Shown: in pieces, positions 7,819-14,905 of the stretch
How the letters are laid out: every line of letters begins with the position of its first letter
How positions within the stretch are numbered: the first letter of the stretch is position 1
NCBI GenBank assembly: GCA_016219145.1
Contig: JACRCG010000063.1
Span: forward strand, 1 to 27,135
Reading direction: 5' to 3'
Origin: Deltaproteobacteria bacterium
Lineage (GTDB): Bacteria; Desulfobacterota; Desulfuromonadia; Geobacterales; Pseudopelobacteraceae
DNA length: 27,135 nucleotides
Program-made: the position numbers and the translations under genes
Notes under the pieces: model-generated
What the model was told of the DNA's origin: nothing
Database searches by the model: none
What the model saw: only the letters and a program-made list of their open reading frames with translations

Positions 7819-10110
7819 ATGGAACCGATCGTAACCTACAAAGAGCGCTGCCGCCGCTGCTACTCCTGTGTTCGCAGCTGTCCGGTCAAAGCCATCAAGG
7901 TTGATCAGGGTTTTGCCCGGATCATGTATGACCGCTGCATCGGCTGCGGTAACTGCCTGAGTTGTCCGCAGAATGCCAAGGTCGTTGTTGACCGTATGGT
8001 TAAAACCCAGGAGATGCTTGCTTCGGGCGCCCCGGTAGTGGCGGTTCTGGGATGTTCTTTCCCGGCATTTTTTCATGCGCTGCTGCCGGGACAGCTGGTT
8101 GCCGCATTGAAGAGTCTAGGCTTTTGCGAAGTACACGAGGGCGCTTACGGAGCCCGCATGATTGCCGGCAGCTATCGCGACGCAATACAGAGCAGCGACA
8201 GGCCGCTGATTTCATCACACTGCCCCGCCGTGGTTGATCTGATTGAACGCCACTACCCCAAGCTGGTGCCCAATGTCATTCCGATCGTATCTCCGATGAT
8301 CGCGATGGGGCGCTTTATCAAAAGCATTCTTGGAGAGAGTGCTAAAGTAGTCTACCTCAGCACCTGCATTGCGGCGAAATTCGAAAAGCAGGCCGAGGCG
8401 TCCGGCGCTGTTGATGTTGTCTTGACGTATCAGGAAATTGACAAACTATTGAAAAACAGGGGCATCACCCCTTCGCATATGTCTGAGATGCCCTTCGATG
8501 GCCTCGATCCCGGCTCCGGCCGCCTTTTTACTCTGGCCGGCGGCCCGCTAAAGGTGTTCGGCATAGAGACCGATTTTCTGGATACCGAGATTGTCTGCGC
8601 CGAGGGGGAGGCGCACATCGTCGGTATTATCAAGGATCTGGCTGCCAGCCGTATTTCGCCATCTTTTGTAGACCTCCGTTTCTGTGATGGCGGATGCATA
8701 GACGGACCGGCCCGCGATAAGGACCTCAATACCTTTTTCAAACGAAAGCTCGTCGTTCAACATAATAACAACAGCAGCAAACTTCCCTATGATACCGCTC
8801 CACACTACAGTTCTTCCGCGCTGATGCCGGATCTCGGCCGCTCCTACTCGGACAAATCGCGCAAGCTGGCCACTCCCGGCAAGGATGATATCAAGCGCAT
8901 CCTGCACTCGACCAACAAATTTGCCCAGGGGGATGAGCTTAACTGCCGGGCCTGCGGCTACAACAGTTGCAGGGAACACGCAGTGGCTGTTTTTCAGGGG
9001 CTGGCTGACATAGAGATGTGCCTTCCTCACAATATGCAGCTGATCGAGGAGGATCGCGGTCGCCTGATGCAGAAGTATGAACTGGTCCGGCGCGAACTCG
9101 ATCGGCAGGCGGGAGACGATCTGATTGTAGGCAACGACTCCGGCATTCAGGAGGTCATGGAACTGATACGGCAAGTCGGACCGACCCCTACGATGGTGCT
9201 GATACGGGGCGAAACCGGGACCGGGAAAGAGCTGACCGCCCGCGCCATTCACCGCCAGAGTCTGCGAAACGACAAGCCGCTTATGACTGTCAACTGCACC
9301 ACTATTACCGATTCCTTACTGGAAAGCGAACTGTTCGGACATAAAAAAGGGGCTTTTACCGGGGCCGTCTCGGACAAGAAAGGGCTTTTTGAGGCAGCTA
9401 ACGGCGGTACTATTTTCCTGGATGAAATCGGGGACATCACCCCCAAACTGCAGGCGGAATTGCTGCGTGTTCTTGACATGGGTGAAGTTCGGCCCGTCGG
9501 CGGTGTCAACGCCAAACAGGTGGACGTGCGCCTGATCGCCGCCACCAACAAGGACCTTGAGCAGGGCGTGCGTGAGGGGTGGTTCAGGGAAGATCTGTAC
9601 TACCGGCTGAACGTTTTCTGCATTGTTCTTCCTCCGTTGCGTGAGCGGGTCGAATCGATCCCTGAACTGGCCCTTCACTTTATTGAGAAGGCCCGCAAAA
9701 AACTGAACAAGACCATCGACGGTATCGAAGAGCGAGCCGTCAAAGCCATGCAGCACTATCCCTGGCCCGGCAACATTCGCGAGATGCAGAACATCATCGA
9801 GCGTTCTGCCGTGCTGACAAAAGTGGGCATTATCCGCTTGGAGAACCTGCCGACTATCTTCACCGATACCTATGAAGCCTGCCATGACGAGAATGTCAGC
9901 CGGCGGCGCGTCTCTTTCAAGGCCGAGCGTGAGCGTCAGGTAGTGCGTACCGAGAAAAACATCATCTCACGCTATCTTGAAGAGACCGGCGGCAATGTGG
10001 CCAAGGCCGCCCGCCTCGCAAATGTCCCCCGCCGCACATTTTACCGCCTTTTGGAAAAACATGGCATTGATGTGCTGCGCCCCAAACCCGCCTCAAACCC
10101 GAATATCTGA
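7819..10110 (+). CDS. Sigma54-dependent transcriptional activator with [FeFe]-hydrogenase-like sensor domain
   Basis: Cytoplasmic one-component regulator, 763 aa. Order: two [4Fe-4S] clusters (C11/14/17/21; C40/43/46/49); an [FeFe]-hydrogenase large-subunit domain (about 70-310); a FeS domain with C376, C379, C384, C401; a short helical linker; a sigma54 AAA+ domain with Walker A GETGTGKE (464-471), GAFTGA (511-516) and Walker B TIFLDE; a C-terminal Fis-type HTH (about 724-750). All four H-cluster ligand cysteines appear kept: SSHCP (C135), STCIAAKFE (C183), CDGGC (C289, C293). The proton-transfer Cys before C135 is His134, so catalysis is doubtful and sensing likely. There is no receiver domain, so the hydrogenase-like module is the probable input. 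I chose ATG 7819 over TTG 7807, which lies inside the -10 box. Sensory (group C) [FeFe]-hydrogenases share the front domains but end in kinase or phosphatase outputs. Confidence 0.85.
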   Translation: MEPIVTYKERCRRCYSCVRSCPVKAIKVDQGFARIMYDRCIGCGNCLSCPQNAKVVVDRMVKTQEMLASGAPVVAVLGCSFPAFFHALLPGQLVAALKSLGFCEVHEGAYGARMIAGSYRDAIQSSDRPLISSHCPAVVDLIERHYPKLVPNVIPIVSPMIAMGRFIKSILGESAKVVYLSTCIAAKFEKQAEASGAVDVVLTYQEIDKLLKNRGITPSHMSEMPFDGLDPGSGRLFTLAGGPLKVFGIETDFLDTEIVCAEGEAHIVGIIKDLAASRISPSFVDLRFCDGGCIDGPARDKDLNTFFKRKLVVQHNNNSSKLPYDTAPHYSSSALMPDLGRSYSDKSRKLATPGKDDIKRILHSTNKFAQGDELNCRACGYNSCREHAVAVFQGLADIEMCLPHNMQLIEEDRGRLMQKYELVRRELDRQAGDDLIVGNDSGIQEVMELIRQVGPTPTMVLIRGETGTGKELTARAIHRQSLRNDKPLMTVNCTTITDSLLESELFGHKKGAFTGAVSDKKGLFEAANGGTIFLDEIGDITPKLQAELLRVLDMGEVRPVGGVNAKQVDVRLIAATNKDLEQGVREGWFREDLYYRLNVFCIVLPPLRERVESIPELALHFIEKARKKLNKTIDGIEERAVKAMQHYPWPGNIREMQNIIERSAVLTKVGIIRLENLPTIFTDTYEACHDENVSRRRVSFKAERERQVVRTEKNIISRYLEETGGNVAKAARLANVPRRTFYRLLEKHGIDVLRPKPASNPNI

Positions 10111-10147
10111 CACACTCTGCCGCCTCGGATAGACCTGCCAAACCAAT

Positions 10148-10177
10148 TTGAATCAGCATTCTAATATTGTGTATACT
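10148..10177 (+). promoter_or_regulatory. Weak alternative sigma70 promoter upstream of the RHH gene
   Basis: TTGAAT (10148-10153), 18 bases, TATACT (10172-10177). Boxes are moderately good, but the sigma54 promoter at 10291-10307 is closer to the gene and better conserved. It may give basal expression. Confidence 0.3.
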
Positions 10178-10188
10178 TTTAGCCACAC

Positions 10189-10208
10189 ATGTGCCAATAG
10201 CGGCACAC
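10189..10208. promoter_or_regulatory. Upstream activator site for the sigma54 promoter of the RHH gene
   Basis: ATGTGCCA, six bases, GCACAC, the same form as the site at 7768-7787. It ends 85 bases before the GG of the -24 element, in the range usual for sigma54 enhancer sites. An overlapping CACATGTG palindrome at 10186-10193 may widen the contact. The DNA between site and promoter is AT-rich; I see no convincing IHF consensus. Confidence 0.6.
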
Positions 10209-10290
10209 TATTCGCCAAGCCAGGTTGCAAACCATTTCAATAAAGTTTTTAACCGCCTGTTATTATTATGGTGTATTTTTATTGAGCGAT

Positions 10291-10307
10291 TTGGCACGGT
10301 ATTAGCT
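10291..10307 (+). promoter_or_regulatory. Sigma54 (-24/-12) promoter of the RHH gene
   Basis: TTGGCACGGTATTAGCT matches the RpoN consensus YTGGCACGrNNNTTGCW at all but one of the defined positions (A for T before the GC). The invariant GG and GC are ten bases apart. Transcription should start near 10317, giving a leader of about 58 bases with GGGGGAG before the ATG at 10376. Confidence 0.75.
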
Positions 10308-10375
10308 TGTGTATACATCAAGTCCGTACACACTCATACGCAGCAAACAATACAAATATCCGGGGGAGAATTACA

Positions 10376-10561
10376 ATGGGAAGAATGAGAGAAAACCCGC
10401 GCTACAATGTTATTTCGATGAGGATCAGCGACGAAGAGCGCAGTCACCTCGAAAGCCTGATGAATAAAACTCATAAAAGCGTGTCGGATGTGATGCGTGA
10501 AGCGATGGATTATTTCACGGCTCACTACGACCAGGGCGCCATGGACCGGAAAGCGGCGTAA
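10376..10561 (+). CDS. Small ribbon-helix-helix (CopG/Arc-type) DNA-binding protein
   Basis: A 61-aa protein with the ribbon-helix-helix pattern: a short basic beta strand (RYNVISMRISDEE, about 9-21), helix A (ERSHLESLMNKTH), then a turn and helix B (SVSDVMREAMDYFTAHY). RHH proteins bind operators as dimers or tetramers through the paired strands. The ATG at 10376 has GGGGGAG seven bases upstream; longer frames from TTG 10307 start inside the promoter and are rejected. No toxin gene is adjacent, so it is not an obvious antitoxin. The gene is monocistronic: it has its own sigma54 promoter and upstream activator site, and a strong hairpin directly follows. A TGTATACA palindrome at 10310-10317, next to the start of transcription, could be its own operator. 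Targets are unknown. Confidence 0.8.
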   Translation: MGRMRENPRYNVISMRISDEERSHLESLMNKTHKSVSDVMREAMDYFTAHYDQGAMDRKAA

Positions 10562-10577
10562 CCGGCCATACAGCTTT

Positions 10578-10621
10578 CAACAGCAAACGGCGGGGCAAAA
10601 ACTTCCCGCCGTTTGCTGTTG
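10578..10621. terminator. Hairpin terminator between the RHH gene and rng
   Basis: A perfect 17-bp stem (10578-10594 with 10605-10621, core AGCAAACGGCGGG) with a 10-base loop lies between two convergent stop codons. There is no long T run on either side, but the stem is very stable and the place is right for a shared terminator. Confidence 0.65.
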
Positions 10622-10625
10622 TGCC

Positions 10626-12152
10626 TCAGTTAATCATGATTTCAAACTGCTCCTGGTGAAAGCCGGGCTTGGCGCGAACCGTAATACGTTTTTTGAACTT
10701 TTTCTCCAACTCCTCCAGACCTCTCCGCTCCTCATCATACAAAAGATCCGCCACAAGCGGGTGCACAGTGACAGTCGCCTTGGTGCCGCGAATATCAAGC
10801 ATCTCCCGGCGCAATTCCCTGAATATCTCATGACAGATGGTGGTTTTTGACTTGATATAGCCGCGCCCCTCGCAGTAGGTACACGGCTCGCACATCATGC
10901 GGCCGATACTCTCCCGCACCCGTTTTCTGGTCATCTCGACCAGCCCGAGTTCCGAGATCTTGAGAATATTGGTCTTGGATTTGTCACTCTTTAAAGCCTC
11001 TTCCAGCGCTGTAAAGACCTTCTCGCGATTGACCTCTTTTTCCATGTCGATAAAGTCGATGATGATGATTCCGCCGATATTGCGGAGACGCAGCTGATAG
11101 GCGATCTCTTTGACCGCCTCCAGGTTGGTCTTCAAAATGGTGTCTTCCAGGTTGTGCTTCCCGACAAAGCGCCCGGTATTGACATCAACGGCTGTCAGCG
11201 CCTCGGTCTGCTCTATGATGATGTAACCGCCCGACTTGAGCCAGACTTTCCTCCCCAGCGCCCGGCTGATCTCGACTTCAAGCCCGTAATTGTCGAATAT
11301 CGGCTCCTCGTCGTCGTAAAGTTCAATTGCATATTTGCGCTTGTCCGCAAACGTCGAGATAAACTGGACAATACGGTCGTGATCCGTTTTTGAATCAACC
11401 ACAATCTTGTCTACCTGCTCGGTCACGATATCACGCACTACCTTCTGGACTACATCCAGGTCGGAGTGCAGCAGTGACGGCACGGCGGCCTTATCCTTGC
11501 GCTTGGCTATCTCCTCCCAGAGCGTGGTAAGGTACTTCATATCCGCGATCAGATCTTCTTCGCTTTTCCCGTCGGAAACCGTCCTTACGATGTAACCGGA
11601 GCCGGGCTGCTTCAGCCGCTCAACGATCTCCCGCAGCCGTTCGCGCTCTTCTTCGTCCTCAATCCGCCTCGAAATCCCGATATGATCGACCGTCGGCATA
11701 TACACAAGGTGCCGACCCGGCAGCGAGATGTGTGAAGTTATGCGCGCCCCTTTTGTGCCGATCGGCTCCTTGGAAATCTGTACCAGCAACTCCTGTCCTT
11801 CCTGGAGCAGATCCTCGATCGGGTGGAGCGGGCGAAAATCGTTGTGGCCGTTGGATTCCTGATCGCCGTTGGAGTCATCCTCCTTTTTACGGCCGTCATA
11901 AAGCAGCGACTCATACTCTTCTATGGCATCGAAAACATCTGCCACGTACAGGAAGGCGGCCTTTTCCAGCCCGATATCCACAAATGCGGCCTGCATGCCG
12001 GGCAGCACCCGGATAACCCGTCCCTTGTAAATATTGCCCACAATACCTTTTTCACGACTGCGTTCGATGTAAAGTTCGGCGATGGTGCCGTTCTCGATCA
12101 GCGCAATGCGGGTTTCGTGGGAAGCAGCATTAATAACCAGTTCGGCTCCCAT
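10626..12152 (-). CDS. rng: Ribonuclease G (RNase E/G family)
   Basis: Endoribonuclease of the RNase E/G family, 508 aa, which trims 16S rRNA 5' ends and decays mRNA in the cytoplasm. The order is an S1 RNA-binding domain from about residue 38 (GNIYKGRVIRVLPGMQAAFVDIG), a 5'-sensor/RNase H-like part, the catalytic DNase I-like part with D323 (AVDVNTGRF) and D366/D369 (IIDFIDME), and the zinc-link cysteines C421 and C424 (CEPCTYC). It lacks the long C-terminal scaffold of RNase E, so rng is the better name. The S1 domain carries an acidic, low-complexity insertion (about 86-104, rich in D, E, S, N) compared with the E. coli protein as I recall it. ACGGAG lies about 8 bases before the ATG. It follows the radical SAM gene on the same strand with 81 bases between. 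Confidence 0.93.
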   Translation of the reverse strand: MGAELVINAASHETRIALIENGTIAELYIERSREKGIVGNIYKGRVIRVLPGMQAAFVDIGLEKAAFLYVADVFDAIEEYESLLYDGRKKEDDSNGDQESNGHNDFRPLHPIEDLLQEGQELLVQISKEPIGTKGARITSHISLPGRHLVYMPTVDHIGISRRIEDEEERERLREIVERLKQPGSGYIVRTVSDGKSEEDLIADMKYLTTLWEEIAKRKDKAAVPSLLHSDLDVVQKVVRDIVTEQVDKIVVDSKTDHDRIVQFISTFADKRKYAIELYDDEEPIFDNYGLEVEISRALGRKVWLKSGGYIIIEQTEALTAVDVNTGRFVGKHNLEDTILKTNLEAVKEIAYQLRLRNIGGIIIIDFIDMEKEVNREKVFTALEEALKSDKSKTNILKISELGLVEMTRKRVRESIGRMMCEPCTYCEGRGYIKSKTTICHEIFRELRREMLDIRGTKATVTVHPLVADLLYDEERRGLEELEKKFKKRITVRAKPGFHQEQFEIMIN

Positions 12153-12198
12153 GGTGTTCTTCTCCGTTCAGTAATTTTTAGGCAAAAAGATTATCTGG

Positions 12199-12220
12199 CC
12201 GGTCAGACTACTCTGACCGG
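12199..12220. other. Intergenic hairpin between the radical SAM gene and rng
   Basis: CCGGTCAGA (12199-12207), four bases, TCTGACCGG (12212-12220): a perfect 9-bp stem in the 81-base gap. On the minus strand the nearest T run is about 10 bases further on, so it is a poor terminator; it may be an attenuator or a processing site between the two genes. Confidence 0.5.
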
Positions 12221-12233
12221 TCAGAGGAATTTA

Positions 12234-14711
12234 TTACGATACCTGTTTGAATATGACTTCCAGTTTCTCGACCAGGATGTCATCCCCTTTAAGCGCCTCA
12301 TCACCCGTGATGGCCCGGGCAAACTCTACCGGCTTGCCCCGCCGTGCGACCAGTTCAAAGGTGTGGCGATCGACCGCAAGTGAAACCGTCTCACTCCGCA
12401 GGTCAACACTCTGGGTCTGTCCCTTTTTAGTACGTTGTATGGCAAAGGAGTCATGTGCCAAAAATTGCACACATTGCTTTGACAACTCTTCCGGATCAGC
12501 GCCAGCAACGGTAATGCGATAACGGGTAGCATCTATCAGGGTGGAGATGGATGGTGATTTGACGTCAACTTCCTCAGACTCCAGGATGCTCAGCCCTTCC
12601 GGCAGCACCGCATTCAGACGCGCCTGCACCTCCCGGGCTGCAATACCGGAAGCTACAAACATGTCCATGTACTCCGCCTGTGACTCGACCCCCACCGATG
12701 TTGCCGTTCCGAACGAGAAGCGCGGGTGGGGGTGAAAACCGAGCGAAAACAGGATCGGCACCTCTCCCCGGCTGACAGCGCGGGTAAATACGGTAATCAG
12801 CTCAAGATGGCTCAAATAACGCATCACTCCGGTTTTTGAAAATCTGAGGCGCATCCTGGCTGCGACCGGCTCATCCACACGGAACTCCGGCCGCACCGGC
12901 ATGTCTGTTTTAGTGGAAATCCGGTTTGACACAACACTGAAATCGCAGACGCCGCAGGCGCCGCAACTGCCGTCGCGGCAATCAGTGGTGGCCGCCTCGG
13001 CCAGAGCCCGCTCACGCTCCGAGAGCAGAAAATCGCGGGTTACACCGCAGTCCAGATGATCCCAGGGCAGAATTTCATCCAGCAGCCGCTGTCGCAGATA
13101 CCACTCCGGCTCCACTCCGCAATCGGCAAAAGCCTGTAGCCATTTCTCAAGCCTGAAATGCTCACGCCAGCCGTCAAAACGGCAGCCCAGTTCGACGGCC
13201 CGGGCCAGAACCGGCGCCAGACGACGGTCGCCTCTGGCAAAAACCCCTTCCAGGAAAGAGAGCGGAGCATCCTGCCATTTGAACCTCAGCTTGCGCTTTT
13301 TCAGATCGCAGTGCAGCTGGTACTGAAGATCGGTGGTTTCCTGCATCGAAATCTGCGGCTCCCACTGGAAGGGGGTGTGAGCCTTGGGAACAAAAGTGCT
13401 GACGGCAACATTGACATCACCGCCAACACCGTTGCCCTTGGCCTGATCCTTGACCTGACGCGCCAGCGTTGCAATCTGGGCGATATCATCAGGCGTTTCG
13501 CCCGGCAGTCCGATCATGAAGTATAGCTTGATCAGCCGCCAGCCGGCCTTGTAGATACTGGCGGCCCCTGAAATCAGATCCGCCTCGGAAATACCCTTGT
13601 TGATGACGCGCCGCATCCGGTCGCTGCCCGCTTCCGGAGCCAGCGTGAAACCGGTCTTGCGGACTTTTTTTATCTCCTCGATCAGCTCATCCGACAGGCT
13701 CCCGACCCGCAGCGACGGAAGCGAAACCGCCACCCGCTCCTCGGCGTAACGGGCCATCAATTCCGTAACCAGCGGGGTGACGCAGGAGTAGTCGCCGGTT
13801 GACAGAGAAAGCAGCGATATTTCGTCATAGCCGGTGGCCTGGAGCGTTTTGTCGATCAGGTTCAGAATTGTTCCGGGAGAGCGTTCGCGCAGCGGTCGGT
13901 AGACGTAACCGGCCTGGCAGAACCGGCAGCCGCGCGTACAGCCCCGGGCAATTTCCAGAGCCACACGATCATGGATGGTCTTCATAAACGGAACTACCGG
14001 GGAATCTGGATAGGGGGCCGAGTCCAGATCGGACAGAAAACGCCGCCTGACCGAAGAATAGCCGCTCTTGAGGGCCTTTATCCCGGAAAGTGTGCCGTCG
14101 GGATGATACTGCGGCTCAAACAGGGAAGGGACGTAAACACCTGCGATCGCCGTCAGCCGCTCCAGCAGTTGAGCCTTGCTTTCTCCGGCCTTTTTTGCCG
14201 CCAGTACCGCCCGGGCAATCTCCAGTATGGCCTCTTCGCCATCACCCAGCAGAACCGCATCGAAGAAAGGGGCCAGAGGCTCGGGGTTATAGGCACAGGG
14301 GCCACCGGCCAGGATCAGCGGAAAGGTTTCGTCACGATCTTTTGCCAGGAGCGGAATAGCGCCAAGGCGGAGCATATTGACTATGTTGGTGTAGGAAAGC
14401 TCGTACTGCAGGGTAAAGCCGATTATGTCACAAGCAGCCAAAGGAGTGGCCGTTTCGAGCGTAGCCAACGGCGCACCGGCGGCGCTCATCTGCGCTTCCA
14501 TGTCCGGCCAGGGCGCAAAAACCCTTTCAGCAGCGATCCCGTCTACAGCATTCAGGACATGGTACAGAATCCGCAGCCCGAGATGGCTCATGCCGACTTC
14601 ATAGACATCCGGAAAGGCGAGGGCAAAGCGCAGATCAGCCGCATCCTTGCGGATGGAACCCATTTCACCCCCCATGTAGCGGGCCGGTTTTTCTACAGCA
14701 AGGAGATTCAT
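12234..14711 (-). CDS. Radical SAM protein of the TIGR03960 type fused to DUF2344 (TIGR03936)
   Basis: An 825-aa fusion. The N-terminal part has a B12-binding-like region (about 25-200, ALAFPDVYEVGMSHLGLRILY) and a radical SAM core with CTRGCRFC (C258, C262, C265) for the [4Fe-4S]-SAM cluster. A second cysteine group (CGACGVC) lies near residue 580. The C-terminal part, from about 610 (RMRLRFSKTGVMRYLSHLEL), is the 'radical SAM-linked' DUF2344 domain, which many bacteria encode as a separate gene. The family has long been seen next to RNase G and here it lies directly upstream of rng, suggesting a role in RNA modification or processing; the reaction is not known to me. The ATG has no clear Shine-Dalgarno sequence, but the N-terminal KPARYMGGEMGS matches what the family normally shows, so I keep it. 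Confidence 0.85.
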   Translation of the reverse strand: MNLLAVEKPARYMGGEMGSIRKDAADLRFALAFPDVYEVGMSHLGLRILYHVLNAVDGIAAERVFAPWPDMEAQMSAAGAPLATLETATPLAACDIIGFTLQYELSYTNIVNMLRLGAIPLLAKDRDETFPLILAGGPCAYNPEPLAPFFDAVLLGDGEEAILEIARAVLAAKKAGESKAQLLERLTAIAGVYVPSLFEPQYHPDGTLSGIKALKSGYSSVRRRFLSDLDSAPYPDSPVVPFMKTIHDRVALEIARGCTRGCRFCQAGYVYRPLRERSPGTILNLIDKTLQATGYDEISLLSLSTGDYSCVTPLVTELMARYAEERVAVSLPSLRVGSLSDELIEEIKKVRKTGFTLAPEAGSDRMRRVINKGISEADLISGAASIYKAGWRLIKLYFMIGLPGETPDDIAQIATLARQVKDQAKGNGVGGDVNVAVSTFVPKAHTPFQWEPQISMQETTDLQYQLHCDLKKRKLRFKWQDAPLSFLEGVFARGDRRLAPVLARAVELGCRFDGWREHFRLEKWLQAFADCGVEPEWYLRQRLLDEILPWDHLDCGVTRDFLLSERERALAEAATTDCRDGSCGACGVCDFSVVSNRISTKTDMPVRPEFRVDEPVAARMRLRFSKTGVMRYLSHLELITVFTRAVSRGEVPILFSLGFHPHPRFSFGTATSVGVESQAEYMDMFVASGIAAREVQARLNAVLPEGLSILESEEVDVKSPSISTLIDATRYRITVAGADPEELSKQCVQFLAHDSFAIQRTKKGQTQSVDLRSETVSLAVDRHTFELVARRGKPVEFARAITGDEALKGDDILVEKLEVIFKQVS
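12453..12472. promoter_or_regulatory. Third copy of the RTGTGCCA-N6-GCACAC site, inside the radical SAM gene
   Basis: ATGTGCCA, six bases, GCACAC, identical in form to 7768-7787 and 10189-10208, but lying within the 3' part of a coding region about 300 bases upstream of rng. I found no -24/-12 promoter within reach on either strand, so function is uncertain. Confidence 0.3.
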
Positions 14712-14837
14712 TAATTAAATTCAGTTCTTATGCGAAATTTTGAGAGTCTTGGACAATATCAAATCGCCCTGGCCTATGCAAGTGAAATAGCCGATTCAGG
14801 TACCTGTTGGGAGAAATCAGGTCAATACCAAATTTTA

Positions 14838-14866
14838 TTGCCAGAAACCGGCAATCCAATTATGCT
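14838..14866 (+). promoter_or_regulatory. Candidate sigma70 promoter of the OmpH/Skp gene
   Basis: TTGCCA (14838-14843), 17 bases, TATGCT (14861-14866). The predicted start near 14873 leaves a leader of about 33 bases before the ATG at 14906. Confidence 0.45.
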
Positions 14867-14905
14867 GTGCGGCAGTATCATATCCCACCTTGCGAGAGAG
14901 ATTCC

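Noticed and set aside
10307..10375. Longer start (TTG at 10307) for the RHH protein
   Set aside because: It would begin inside the sigma54 promoter before the transcription start; the ATG at 10376 has an excellent ribosome site.
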